64,000 nt of DNA from Arcanobacterium buesumense (GCF_012563545.1 NZ_CP050804.1:1364001-1428000); one strand, 5' to 3'. Positions 52,833 to 61,373 are shown, counted from the stretch's first letter. Translations and numbers: made by a program. Notes: generated from the sequence alone by a model not told the origin.

Positions 52833-52875
52833 ATAGTAGGAGTAATGAACACCCGTTCAATAGGACAAAGGTCCT
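52833..52875 (-). promoter_or_regulatory. dmsA promoter with abutting palindrome
   Basis: On the minus strand TTGAAC (52855-52860), a 16-base spacer and TACTAT (52833-52838) form a promoter about 60 bases before the dmsA start. Immediately upstream AGGAC-AAAG-GTCCT (52862-52875) is a perfect five-base-arm palindrome that could bind the divergent TetR regulator. Confidence 0.45.
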
Positions 52876-53062
52876 CAACTGGACGCCTGTCAATTAACGC
52901 AATGAAAGTCGCGCTAAATCTAGTATCTTTACGCAAGCCCCACCTTTCGAAAAGACCTTTAGACCCATCCGCTTCGCCAGATATCCCATTCGTTACGCAT
53001 TCATGCCGGTTAACATATAATTAACCCATTACCGAATAACGCTCAGCAGTGAAGGAAAATGT

Positions 53063-53743
53063 GTGACACCGCAGTCAACAAACACTCAAGACCCACGCTA
53101 TTTACGCTCACGTATCCTTTTACGCGAAGCCATACTCAACCTCACCACACACAAACGCCCAGACGACATCACCATTGCGGAACTAACCAAAGCTGCCGGC
53201 GTCTCACGGGGCACCTTCTACGCTCATGCCACCACTCCAGCAGAGCTCCTCGCGACTATTCTTATCGCGGAAATATCGCCTAACTTCTCCCGAATTTCAA
53301 CTCTTATCCACGACGAATCAAACCAATACCTACTCCGCTGGCGTGATATCTATATTGACTTACTCAAACACGTTCGCACCCATAACGCTATCTACCGGCA
53401 GGTTTTCCTAGAAAAACCTGAATCAGCCACCCTGGGCTACCTCACTACATACTTCCGCCAAGCTATCTCCAGCTATGTTCTCGGCTTCGTCACACACAAC
53501 GAAGAACCCCTTACGCCACTGTGGATAACCATGGCAACTGAGCAGCAAGTACACAACACAGTTGTCATTATTTCCTCGTGGCTCGAAACCGATATGACTA
53601 CCTCACCCGAACTAGCAATGAACACGTTCATGAGCCTGATACCACCATGGCAGCTAGCAAAACTATCCGACGACGGACGGATCTACCTACGCCGAACACG
53701 CGCCTTGCACGATATGCTAACCTCATCTTCAAAGACACCATAA
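53063..53743 (+). CDS. TetR family transcriptional regulator
   Basis: A 226-residue TetR-type regulator. The helix-turn-helix lies at about residues 32-55 with ITIAELTKAAGVSRGTFYAHATTPAEL. The C-terminal ligand region is variable. The start is a GTG with AAGGA six bases upstream. It is divergent from dmsA and 16 bases before tatB, so it is well placed to control both the enzyme and the tatB-DUF6457-mobA unit. The effector is unknown. Confidence 0.88.
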   Translation: MTPQSTNTQDPRYLRSRILLREAILNLTTHKRPDDITIAELTKAAGVSRGTFYAHATTPAELLATILIAEISPNFSRISTLIHDESNQYLLRWRDIYIDLLKHVRTHNAIYRQVFLEKPESATLGYLTTYFRQAISSYVLGFVTHNEEPLTPLWITMATEQQVHNTVVIISSWLETDMTTSPELAMNTFMSLIPPWQLAKLSDDGRIYLRRTRALHDMLTSSSKTP

Positions 53744-53758
53744 GAAAGGAAGCAAACA

Positions 53759-54106
53759 ATGTTCGGAATCAATGGCGCCGAATTTATTGTTGTGCTCATC
53801 GTCGGTGTTATTGTTCTAGGCCCAACTCGAGCCGCTCAAGCAATAGTCTGGCTACAACAAGGCCTCGCAAAAATGCGTGGCTGGTCCGCACAAATGCGAG
53901 AATACACCGCAGAATTACGCGCTCTTGACAAATCTAGCCTCAACGATGTCAACACCACACTTTCCGAACTCAATCCGGCACAACTCGATCCACGATCCAT
54001 GATCCGCCAAGCTGTTGCCGAAGAAATGCAATTGTGGCTCAACGAGACCACAAACAACCCATCCCGCCCATCGCAAAACCCGAAAGAAGATTCTCATGAC
54101 GCGTAA
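53759..54106 (+). CDS. tatB: Twin-arginine translocase subunit TatB
   Basis: A 115-residue Tat subunit that works with TatC to bind signal peptides. Seen: MFGINGAEFIVVLIVGVIVLGPTR, here with residues 1-20 forming the short N-terminal helix and the conserved Glu8 and GP hinge, then a long amphipathic helix and a polar tail. It is longer than TatA and has the TatB type N-terminus. AAGGA is upstream. It lies 14 kb from tatAC, at the other end of the island. DUF6457 overlaps its end by 11 bases. Confidence 0.88.
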   Translation: MFGINGAEFIVVLIVGVIVLGPTRAAQAIVWLQQGLAKMRGWSAQMREYTAELRALDKSSLNDVNTTLSELNPAQLDPRSMIRQAVAEEMQLWLNETTNNPSRPSQNPKEDSHDA

Positions 54107-54368
54107 AGATGACCCCGCAAAAATGGCCCAAATGGAAGCCTGGCTCAGCGCAGTTAATGCCGAACTAGAACTCGATCCACAACTCATCGCAGATCACAAA
54201 AAACCACTACTACAACTCATTTCAACCGTCGCACACGGTCCGTCACGGCCCGGAGCACCACTGACTGCTTTCCTTGTCGGTTACGCAGCAGCTACTACCG
54301 GGGCAAACCCAGACGATCTCAGTTTACGACTCGAAGAACTCGCTCGTAACTTCCCAACTGCCGACTAA
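54096..54368 (+). CDS. DUF6457 family protein
   Basis: A 90-residue helical protein with DDPAKMAQMEAWLSAVNAEL at the start, then HGPSRPGAPLTAFLVGYAAA. I associate it with DUF6457, a small actinobacterial family found next to, or fused to, MobA-type nucleotidyltransferases. No catalytic motif is evident. The start is the ATG after GAAGA, overlapping tatB by 11 bases; mobA begins one base after its stop. The family's function is unknown to me; a helper role for MobA is inferred from position. Confidence 0.75.
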   Translation: MTRKDDPAKMAQMEAWLSAVNAELELDPQLIADHKKPLLQLISTVAHGPSRPGAPLTAFLVGYAAATTGANPDDLSLRLEELARNFPTAD

Positions 54369-54369
54369 A

Positions 54370-54990
54370 ATGCCCCTCACCGGCGTCATCTTCCTCGGCG
54401 GTGGACACGGAAAACGACTCAACGGCGTCGTCAAACCACTCCTCACCCTCGAAGGCAAAACTCTACTCGACTATAGTCTGCAAGCTCTTGATGATAGCGT
54501 CGGCCACACTCGCACCATTGCAGTTACTGCCCCTGATCACCGTCTCCCACCTGGCATGCCTCAAACACTGGAAGATCCGCCATTCGGTGGTCCGGTAGCC
54601 GGAATATCTGTCGGGCTGACATATCTGTATCCAAATAAAAACTATCCAGATACTGGTTGCGAACGCATCGCCATCTTCACTGGCGACGCACCTCTTGCCC
54701 CATTACTTCTCCCCCGGCTTTTATCGCACGCCACCGAACGCGATGGTGCAATATGCCAGTGGGACGGACGCCTGAACTATCTTATCGGCGTCTATGATGT
54801 GACCGCACTTGCCCGGGCACTGCCGGAAAACCCACACGGTTGTTCCGCCCGTAAAGTTTTAGGAGCATTGGACTTAGCTATCGTTACCGACGACGAACAT
54901 TTCAGCGCAGATATCGACATACCCGACGATATCTGCCGGGTTCAGAGACTGATACACACCCATTTAGGCACACGTAGTGCTAACACATAG
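54370..54990 (+). CDS. mobA: Molybdenum cofactor guanylyltransferase MobA
   Basis: Adds GMP to molybdopterin to make the bis-MGD cofactor that DmsA needs. 206 residues with a Rossmann-like fold. Seen: FLGGGHGKRLNGVVKPLLTL (nucleotide-binding GGxxxR and KPLL) at residues 8-27, DPPFGGPVAGISVGL, and IFTGDAPLAP with the metal-binding Asp. It starts right after the DUF6457 stop, so it is translationally coupled. It is the last gene of the TetR-tatB-DUF6457-mobA unit. Confidence 0.9.
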   Translation: MPLTGVIFLGGGHGKRLNGVVKPLLTLEGKTLLDYSLQALDDSVGHTRTIAVTAPDHRLPPGMPQTLEDPPFGGPVAGISVGLTYLYPNKNYPDTGCERIAIFTGDAPLAPLLLPRLLSHATERDGAICQWDGRLNYLIGVYDVTALARALPENPHGCSARKVLGALDLAIVTDDEHFSADIDIPDDICRVQRLIHTHLGTRSANT

Positions 54991-55015
54991 CTAGATATAC
55001 CGTCACCACTATGAC

Positions 55016-55052
55016 TCAAGTCGGCAACACAAACACTGTGTCGCCGACTTGA
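55016..55052. terminator. Hairpin between mobA and DUF3117 gene
   Basis: An inverted repeat with a ten-base outer stem, one mismatch and a five-base inner stem closes over a five-base loop. It lies between convergent genes and marks the right edge of the island. Confidence 0.75.
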
Positions 55053-55071
55053 CCGTTCATACTTAGTCGCT

Positions 55072-55248
55072 CTAACTACGCTCAGCAACTGCTTGTTGAA
55101 CAACTTCTAGTAATTCTTGTAATTCTTCGTCATGAAGCTCAAGGACCATACGCCCGCCGCCCTCGAGTGGGATGCGCAAGACAGTACCATGGTTTGATCG
55201 CTCCGTTTCAAGCGGACCATCACCAGTGCGGGGTTTCATCGCAGCCAT
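55072..55248 (-). CDS. DUF3117 family small protein
   Basis: A 58-residue protein found almost throughout actinobacteria; function unknown. It opens MAAMKPRTGDGPLETE, continues IPLEGGGRMVLELHDEEL, and ends with a short acidic helix. The match to the M. tuberculosis Rv1211-type sequence, as I recall it, is clear in the first half. AGGAGG lies four bases before the ATG. It stands between the island and the LOG gene, as Rv1211 stands near Rv1205. Confidence 0.9.
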   Translation of the reverse strand: MAAMKPRTGDGPLETERSNHGTVLRIPLEGGGRMVLELHDEELQELLEVVQQAVAERS

Positions 55249-55329
55249 GAGACCTCCTCTCGTAAGTCAACTAGGCTGATATACACTATAATAATGCATC
55301 CCACTAGGCTTAGGGAGTAAAAATACAGA

Positions 55330-55995
55330 TTAACTCTCTTGGCTTAGCACATGAGCAGCATGCAAGGCACGCACTACTCCCTCTGCGTCATCAACTACCG
55401 AAAAAAGGCCATTATAGCCAGGGGAAACCATTTGTTCACCAAGCATCGTCTGGTCCATCCACGTCATCAAACCATGCCAATAATCTGTCCCAACCAAGAT
55501 GATCGGAAAGTTCAGCAATTTCCCCGTTTGAACTAGGGTTAATACTTCAAAAAGCTCATCCATTGTGCCAAAACCGCCAGGAAAAACAACCGCACCTAAC
55601 ACGTGTTTGACCATCGCGACTTTGCGAGTATAAAAATAGTCAAATGTTAATCCAACATCCAGATACTCATTCGACGTCACCTCTTGAGGGATCTCAATCC
55701 CCAATCCCACTGACAGAGCACCGCTGTTTTTCACGCCTCGATTGGCAGCTTCCATTATTCCCGGACCACCGCCAGTAACAATTGCTAGTCCTTGGGCGCC
55801 CAACAGTTGCCCTACACGATACGCCAGCTTATAGCGCGGATCCCCTACACTGATACGAGCCGAGCCATAGACGGCAATTGCCGGCCCGATCCCACGCAAA
55901 GCATCTTCTGCACGAGTTAAATCAGTAACTGTGCTAGACACCTGTGAACTAAGAGCGCCAGTTTGGGCATGTGGAATATTTCCAGATGACGTCAT
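55330..55995 (-). CDS. LOG family protein (TIGR00730), nucleotide 5'-monophosphate phosphoribohydrolase
   Basis: A 221-residue Rossmann-fold protein. LOG family members cleave the ribose-5-phosphate from AMP-type nucleotides, including cytokinin precursors. Seen: AVYGSARI near residue 40, VTGGGPGIMEAANRG near 75, and FPGGFGTMDELFEVLTL near 137, which holds the catalytic PGGxGTxxE. The ATG lies six bases after TAGACT with no Shine-Dalgarno, so a leaderless mRNA is likely. It is divergent from punA. Confidence 0.92.
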   Translation of the reverse strand: MTSSGNIPHAQTGALSSQVSSTVTDLTRAEDALRGIGPAIAVYGSARISVGDPRYKLAYRVGQLLGAQGLAIVTGGGPGIMEAANRGVKNSGALSVGLGIEIPQEVTSNEYLDVGLTFDYFYTRKVAMVKHVLGAVVFPGGFGTMDELFEVLTLVQTGKLLNFPIILVGTDYWHGLMTWMDQTMLGEQMVSPGYNGLFSVVDDAEGVVRALHAAHVLSQES

Positions 55996-56007
55996 GACTA
56001 TAGTCTA
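55996..56007 (-). promoter_or_regulatory. LOG gene -10 element (leaderless)
   Basis: TAGACT (56002-56007, minus strand) then six bases and the ATG. The same hexamer precedes prfB. Confidence 0.55.
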
Positions 56008-56059
56008 CTCTCACCTTTGTTGGGTGCTGGTCACACCCCTATCTAAGCCGGGTTTTTGG

Positions 56060-56071
56060 TAGAATTCTCCT
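56060..56071 (+). promoter_or_regulatory. punA -10 element (leaderless)
   Basis: TAGAAT (56060-56065) then six bases and the ATG at 56072. No Shine-Dalgarno is present. Confidence 0.55.
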
Positions 56072-56896
56072 ATGTTAAATACAGATATAACTCCGCACGA
56101 ATTAGCCGCTCAAGCAGCCTCAGTGATTGCGGAACGCACCGGCGTTTTACGCCACGATATTGCTCTGACACTCGGATCTGGCTGGGGTGGAGCCGCCGAA
56201 CTTATCGGCGATATTGTTGCTGATATTGACGCCGCTGACATTCCTGGCTTTCACGCCGCTGCTGTTGCAGGTCACGGCGGAAAAATAACTTCAATCAAAC
56301 TCGCTTCCGGACATCACGCATTGGTGCTTGGTGCCCGCACACACTATTACGAGGGCAAAGGCGTGCGTGCAGTCGCCCACGGTGTTCGTACCGCTGCTGC
56401 TGCCGGTGCACGCGTGTGCATCTTAACTAATGGCTGCGGTTCTACCGTTGCAGAGTGGGGCCCAGGAACTGCTGTCCTCATCAAAGACCACCTCAACCTC
56501 ACTGGCACCTCGCCTATTGAAGGGGCAAACTTCGTAGACCTCACTGATGCCTACTCCTCACGTCTGCGTACTATCGCGCATGAAGTAGATGGAAGTCTGC
56601 CAGAAGGCGTCTATACCCAATTCCCTGGTCCACACTATGAAACTCCCGCTGAAGTCAAGATGGCACGTGTGCTTGGTGGGGACCTCGTAGGAATGTCTAC
56701 CGCGCTAGAGACAATCGCTGCGGCAGAAGCTGGCCTCGAAGTTCTCGGAATTTCATTAGTAACAAATCATGCTGCTGGTTTTGCCCCAACAAAACTCAAT
56801 CACAAAGAAGTGCTCGAAGCTGGAGCTGCCGCTGGGCCACGGATTTCCCGTCTACTCGCCGATATTATCGAACGCATTTCCACTACCGTGCTATAA
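56072..56896 (+). CDS. punA: Purine nucleoside phosphorylase
   Basis: Splits purine nucleosides with phosphate to base and ribose-1-phosphate. 274 residues, trimeric PNP type. Seen: LGSGWGG near residue 31 (phosphate), GHGGK, TNGCGSTVAEWGPG, LIKDHLNLTG, FPGPHYETPAE and VGMSTALETIAA, then VTNHAAG with the base-binding Asn. It lies before the phosphomannomutase gene, 37 bases apart. Ribose-1-phosphate could feed the mutase. Confidence 0.94.
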   Translation: MLNTDITPHELAAQAASVIAERTGVLRHDIALTLGSGWGGAAELIGDIVADIDAADIPGFHAAAVAGHGGKITSIKLASGHHALVLGARTHYYEGKGVRAVAHGVRTAAAAGARVCILTNGCGSTVAEWGPGTAVLIKDHLNLTGTSPIEGANFVDLTDAYSSRLRTIAHEVDGSLPEGVYTQFPGPHYETPAEVKMARVLGGDLVGMSTALETIAAAEAGLEVLGISLVTNHAAGFAPTKLNHKEVLEAGAAAGPRISRLLADIIERISTTVL

Positions 56897-56933
56897 AACC
56901 ATCAATTCACATTGCCATTATTTAAGGAGAATT

Positions 56934-58622
56934 ATGTCGTACAACGTCGCTGAAATCGAAGAGTGGATTGCTCACGATCCTGATGAAAAAACAGCCAATG
57001 AAGTTGCGGAACTTCTCAAGCAGGCACAAAACGGCGATGAAGCCGCCCAAACTGAACTTGCAGATCGTTTCCAAGGGTTCCTCGAATTTGGTACTGCCGG
57101 CCTACGCGGCTCCATGGCAGGTGGCCCTTATCGCATGAACCGCGCCGTCGTGCGCCGTGCTGCCTACGGCTTAACCGCATGGCTAAAAGAAAAAGTTGGT
57201 GACGATGCCCTCGTCGTCATCGGATACGATGCCCGCTACAACTCAGCTGATTTCGCCGCCGACACTGCCGCAATCGTCACTGCTGCTGGCCTACGCGCAA
57301 AAATCATGCCACGTGCCCTGCCAACACCAGTTCTTGCATTTGCCGTCCGCCATTTCAACGCCGAAGCTGGCGTGATGGTTACCGCTTCACACAACCCAGC
57401 TAAAGATAACGGCTATAAGGTCTATACTGGTGGACGCGCAATCGACGAAAACGGCCGGGGATCACAAATCGTACCACCAGTCGATTCCGAAATCGCTGCC
57501 CATATTAAGGCTGCACCACCAGCAGACGAGATCGCCTTAGCAGAATCAGGCTGGGAAACTATTGGCGAAGACTTCATCGATACTTACGTATCTACCACAG
57601 TTGCAACTATCAGCCCAGATACCCCACGCGATCTCAAAATCGTCTACACTGCAATGCACGGCGTCGGCGCACAAATCATGCGTCGTGTATTGGCGGATGC
57701 TGGCTTTACTGACGTCGTCGAAGTCGCGGAACAAAACACCCCAGATCCAGATTTCCCCACCGTCTCTTTCCCCAACCCTGAAGAGCCCGGTGCCCTAGAT
57801 ATCGCTATCGCGTTAGCCGAAAAAGAAAATGCTGACCTCGTTATCGCGTCTGACCCTGATGCCGACCGCGCCTCAGCTGCCATTCCAGTCAATGGCGTAT
57901 GGACGCAACTGTCTGGCGACGAAATCGGTTCAATTTTAGGCGAACAAATCGCTGCTCGTATCGCCCGCGAAGGCACAACCGGCACACTAGCTAACTCGAT
58001 CGTCTCCTCGCAATTACTCGAACAAATTGCGCACCATCATGGTCTAGACTACGAAGCAACTCTGACCGGCTTCAAATGGATCTCACGCGCACACAATATT
58101 ATCTTCGGATATGAAGAAGCCATCGGATTCTGTGTTGATCCAACACACGTCAAGGACAAGGACGGCCTATCCGCTGGACTCTTGATTGCCCAAACAGCAG
58201 CCCAACTCAAGAGCGAAGGAAAGGGACTGCGCGATGAACTCGATCGTATTGCCACCACTATCGGCTCGCTCTACCTGACCGGACCGGTAACAATCCGCGT
58301 CGAAGACCTATCAATTATCCCAGCAACGATGGACAAGGTTCGGCAAAACCCACCAACGGTACTCCTTGGATCGCCGGTCACCTCAGTGGTTGACCTTTCA
58401 CATGGCACCGATCAGCTTCCGCCAACAAATGCGATGGTACTGCGTACCGAAGCTGGCGATCGTGCAATAGTTCGTCCTTCTGGAACAGAGCCAAAGGTCA
58501 AGTGCTACCTCGAAGTTATCGTGCCGTTAGATGGCCGCGATATTAACGAAGTACGAAGCATCGCTGCCACTCGTCTCGCGCAGTTTAAGACCGAGATGGG
58601 CGATGTTCTCAAACTAGACTAA
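56934..58622 (+). CDS. Phosphomannomutase/phosphoglucomutase family, probable phosphopentomutase-like
   Basis: A 562-residue alpha-D-phosphohexomutase. Seen: FGTAGLRGSMAGGPYRMN near residue 50, the phosphoserine loop VMVTASHNPAKDNGYKVY near 148, the metal loop DPDADRASAA near 307, a sugar-binding GYEEAIGF near 388, and the phosphate loop RPSGTEPKVKCYLE near 520. The start is the ATG with AAGGAGA three bases upstream. The size matches PmmB/PGM2-type enzymes, which can convert ribose-1-phosphate to ribose-5-phosphate. Placement between punA and the deo operon supports that, but the substrate is not proven. Confidence 0.9.
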   Translation: MSYNVAEIEEWIAHDPDEKTANEVAELLKQAQNGDEAAQTELADRFQGFLEFGTAGLRGSMAGGPYRMNRAVVRRAAYGLTAWLKEKVGDDALVVIGYDARYNSADFAADTAAIVTAAGLRAKIMPRALPTPVLAFAVRHFNAEAGVMVTASHNPAKDNGYKVYTGGRAIDENGRGSQIVPPVDSEIAAHIKAAPPADEIALAESGWETIGEDFIDTYVSTTVATISPDTPRDLKIVYTAMHGVGAQIMRRVLADAGFTDVVEVAEQNTPDPDFPTVSFPNPEEPGALDIAIALAEKENADLVIASDPDADRASAAIPVNGVWTQLSGDEIGSILGEQIAARIAREGTTGTLANSIVSSQLLEQIAHHHGLDYEATLTGFKWISRAHNIIFGYEEAIGFCVDPTHVKDKDGLSAGLLIAQTAAQLKSEGKGLRDELDRIATTIGSLYLTGPVTIRVEDLSIIPATMDKVRQNPPTVLLGSPVTSVVDLSHGTDQLPPTNAMVLRTEAGDRAIVRPSGTEPKVKCYLEVIVPLDGRDINEVRSIAATRLAQFKTEMGDVLKLD

Positions 58623-58649
58623 AACCCTATCTCCAGCTTATACAGCTCT

Positions 58650-58696
58650 AAATTCTGTGGGTTCGCTAGATACCGTCTGGCGAACCCACAGAATTT
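58650..58696 (+). terminator. 17-bp stem hairpin after phosphomannomutase gene
   Basis: A perfect 17-base inverted repeat with a 13-base loop, with TTTTACT at its 3' side, starts 28 bases after the stop codon. Confidence 0.82.
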
Positions 58697-58755
58697 TACT
58701 ATGGTCATAGCATCTTCTAACGGCTGATGTGAGCATTAATGTCAGTATTAAAAGG

Positions 58756-58798
58756 AATAGCGCAAGCTGTGACTAGGATTCTCACAGCTTGCGCTATT
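58756..58798 (-). terminator. 17-bp stem hairpin after deoC
   Basis: A perfect 17-base inverted repeat with a nine-base loop. On the minus strand it is followed by CCTTTTAATA. It closes the nucleoside operon, 27 bases beyond the deoC stop. Confidence 0.85.
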
Positions 58799-58824
58799 AC
58801 CTGATGCTACGTTGAGCCCACTAC

Positions 58825-59487
58825 TCACTCAGGAAGTGTGTCAAGGACTTTCTTCGTACCGGACAAACCTAGACGAGTAGCGCCTGCCTTCATCAGTTCA
58901 AGTGCGAACTCGCCATCATGAATTCCACCAGATGCCTTGATTTCCAGCTCGTCGCCAACGGTCTTCTTCATCACTTCAACGGCGTGAACTGACGCACCAC
59001 CTGTTGGGTGGAAACCGGTAGAAGTCTTGACGAAGTCTGCGCCAGCATTCATCGAAGCTTCACATGCCTTGACGATTTCTTCATCAGTGAGTGCAGCAGA
59101 TTCAATAATTACCTTCAGCACTGCATATGGGATAGCATCTCGAACAACAGCAATATCGTATTCGAGCTCTTCCCAAGCGCCTTCCTTAGCTAAACCAATG
59201 TTGATGACCATATCGACTTCATCAGCACCAGCAGCTACCGCACGTGCAGCTTCGGTTGCTTTAATTTCTGATGCGACCGCACCTGATGGGAAACCACAAA
59301 CGACAGCGAGTTTGACATCGCCTAGTTCAATTTCTTCTGGAAGTGGCAGCATCGACGGTGATACGCACACTGAATAAGTACCAAGTGCCTTCGCGTCTTC
59401 AACAAGTTTCTTCACATCTTCCATGGTTGCTTCTGGCTTGAGTAGCGTGTGATCTACGATGCCTGCAACTTCTTCACGTGTTGCCAC
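58825..59487 (-). CDS. deoC: Deoxyribose-phosphate aldolase
   Basis: Cleaves 2-deoxyribose-5-phosphate to glyceraldehyde-3-phosphate and acetaldehyde. 220 residues, TIM barrel. Seen: [11 protein letters not shown] near residue 12, [18 protein letters not shown] near 95, VIIESAAL, and [15 protein letters not shown] near 155 with the Schiff-base lysine. The start is the GTG with AAGGAG six bases upstream. It is the last gene of the ABC-permease - cdd - deoA - deoC operon, 58 bases after deoA. Confidence 0.95.
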   Translation of the reverse strand: MATREEVAGIVDHTLLKPEATMEDVKKLVEDAKALGTYSVCVSPSMLPLPEEIELGDVKLAVVCGFPSGAVASEIKATEAARAVAAGADEVDMVINIGLAKEGAWEELEYDIAVVRDAIPYAVLKVIIESAALTDEEIVKACEASMNAGADFVKTSTGFHPTGGASVHAVEVMKKTVGDELEIKASGGIHDGEFALELMKAGATRLGLSGTKKVLDTLPE

Positions 59488-59545
59488 GATTTCTCCTTTT
59501 CTTAGCAAGAAATGCTTTCCTTGCCTATGTTACTTGTTTCTTTCG

Positions 59546-60835
59546 TTATGAGATACGGTCTAGAACAACTGATGGACGTTCTTTATAGGCGCCACCGATT
59601 TCGATACCGCCTTCGAGGGAAGCGAGTGCTCGTTCGATACGCGATTCATCATCAGTATGCAGAGTCATGAGCTTTTGACCCTTCTTGACTTCGTCACCTG
59701 GCTTGGCAAATAGCTCAATACCAGCAGCGAGCTGAACTGGTTCTTCTTTAAATGCTCGACCGGCACCCAAGCGCCAGGAAGCAACACCTACACTCAAGGC
59801 ATCGAGGGTAGATAGAACACCGTCAGATTGTGCAATAACATCATGGGTATGTTTAGCAACTGGCATTGGCGCGTCCGGATCGCCATCCTGAGCTTTAATC
59901 ATCTTGCGCCACACGTCCATAGCACGGCCGTCTTTAAGGGCCTCTTCGACGTCGGCATCGGGTTGTCCAGCGGCAGTGAGCATTTCACGTGCCAAGGCAA
60001 TAGTTAGTTCGACGACGTCAGCTGGGCCACCACCGGCAAGTACTTCAACGGATTCTTCTACTTCTAGTCCGTTACCGATCTTCAATCCAAGAGGGGTGGA
60101 CATGTCTGTCAAAAGTGCTGTGGTTTTCACGCCAGCATCAGTACCTAGATCTACCATGGTTCGTGCTAGTTCTTGTGCCTTGGCAAGATCCTTCATAAAT
60201 GCGCCTGAACCGACCTTAACGTCTAAGACTAGTGAATGCGTGCCTTCTGCAATCTTCTTAGACATAATCGACGAGGCAATCAGCGGGATACAATCGACTG
60301 TTGAGGTGATATCGCGCAGGGCATAGAGTTTCTTATCTGCTGGTGCTAGACCGGATCCGGCTGCGCAAATAACCGCTCCGGGACCTTCCAGACCAAGCTG
60401 GTGCATTATTTCTTCGTTAGATAGCGCCGCACGCCATCCGGGAATAGCTTCAAGCTTATCGAGTGTACCTCCAGTATGTCCGAGACCACGGCCAGATAGT
60501 TGGGGCACAGCCACCCCGTAAACTGCAACAAGTGGGGCTAGTGGCAAGGTGATTTTATCGCCTACACCACCAGTAGAATGCTTATCTGCCGTGATACGGC
60601 CTAGAGCGGAGAAGTCCATGCGCTCCCCCGATTCAATCATTGCATGGGTCCATTGAGCGATTTCTTCGCGATCCATACCGTTGAGGAAGATAGCCATCGC
60701 TAACGCAGCCATCTGTTCGTCTCCAACAACTCCTCGGGTATAGGCGTCAATTGTCCAATCGATTTCAGCCTTGGAGAGTTTATTATGATCGCGCTTAGCA
60801 CGAATTACGTCAACTACATCAAACTTTTCTGCCAT
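59546..60835 (-). CDS. deoA: Thymidine phosphorylase
   Basis: Pyrimidine nucleoside phosphorylase, 429 residues; releases the base and (deoxy)ribose-1-phosphate. Seen: DKHSTGGVGDKITLPLAPLVA near residue 83 (phosphate site), SGRGLGHTGGTLDKLEAI near 110, and SIMSKKIAEGTHSLVLDVKVG near 187. The C-terminal domain is present. The ATG shares a base with the cdd stop codon. Acts between cytidine deaminase and DeoC in the salvage route. Confidence 0.95.
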   Translation of the reverse strand: MAEKFDVVDVIRAKRDHNKLSKAEIDWTIDAYTRGVVGDEQMAALAMAIFLNGMDREEIAQWTHAMIESGERMDFSALGRITADKHSTGGVGDKITLPLAPLVAVYGVAVPQLSGRGLGHTGGTLDKLEAIPGWRAALSNEEIMHQLGLEGPGAVICAAGSGLAPADKKLYALRDITSTVDCIPLIASSIMSKKIAEGTHSLVLDVKVGSGAFMKDLAKAQELARTMVDLGTDAGVKTTALLTDMSTPLGLKIGNGLEVEESVEVLAGGGPADVVELTIALAREMLTAAGQPDADVEEALKDGRAMDVWRKMIKAQDGDPDAPMPVAKHTHDVIAQSDGVLSTLDALSVGVASWRLGAGRAFKEEPVQLAAGIELFAKPGDEVKKGQKLMTLHTDDESRIERALASLEGGIEIGGAYKERPSVVLDRIS

Positions 60836-61305
60836 TATTTGTCCTTCTTCTCCTTTTCCGCATCACTTTCCCGAAGTGCGTACGGAGTATCAATTGTTAT
60901 CTGACTTGTGGCTACAAGAGCTAAGTCTGCTGGTCCAAATCCTTGCGGAAGGACCTCATCCATCCGCATGATTCCTGACGGCATTGTCACGAGTAAATTT
61001 GGGCCACCGTGTTCGTAGAGTAATTGCCGGCAACGTCCACAGGGAACGATAACATCGCCGTTACCGTTAACGCAGTAGAATGCAACGAGCCGGCCACCGC
61101 CGGTGCGGTGCAGCATTGAGACAAGACCATTTTCAGCGCAGGTTCCAAGACCGGTAGAAGCGTTTTCCACGTTACAACCGGATACGAGACGGCCATCATC
61201 AACCAATGCGGAAGCGCCCACTGGATAACCAGAGTACGGCGCATAGGCAGTTTTCATTGCCTCAATAGCAAGATCTTTGAGTTCATCCCAGTTAATCTCA
61301 GGCAT
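60835..61305 (-). CDS. cdd: Cytidine deaminase
   Basis: Converts cytidine or deoxycytidine to uridine or deoxyuridine. 156 residues, homotetrameric type. Seen: YAPYSGYPVGASALV at residues 20-34, GCNVENASTGLGTCAENG (zinc Cys and catalytic Glu in CAE) near residue 60, and VPCGRCRQLLYEHG with the two other zinc cysteines near 95. The start is the ATG six bases after AAAGGAG. It is coupled to deoA. Upstream is a hairpin, then the ABC permease genes. Confidence 0.95.
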   Translation of the reverse strand: MPEINWDELKDLAIEAMKTAYAPYSGYPVGASALVDDGRLVSGCNVENASTGLGTCAENGLVSMLHRTGGGRLVAFYCVNGNGDVIVPCGRCRQLLYEHGGPNLLVTMPSGIMRMDEVLPQGFGPADLALVATSQITIDTPYALRESDAEKEKKDK

Positions 61306-61333
61306 TTCGACTCCTTTCATTGTTGAATGAATG

Positions 61334-61360
61334 CGGTGGGCCGGCTTAGCCGGCCCACCG
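61334..61360 (-). terminator. GC-rich 12-bp hairpin within the nucleoside operon
   Basis: A perfect 12-base inverted repeat with a three-base loop lies 14 bases after the permease stop and 29 before cdd. No U tract follows, so it may act as a partial terminator or mRNA-stabilising element. Confidence 0.6.
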
Positions 61361-61373
61361 ATCCACAAATTGT

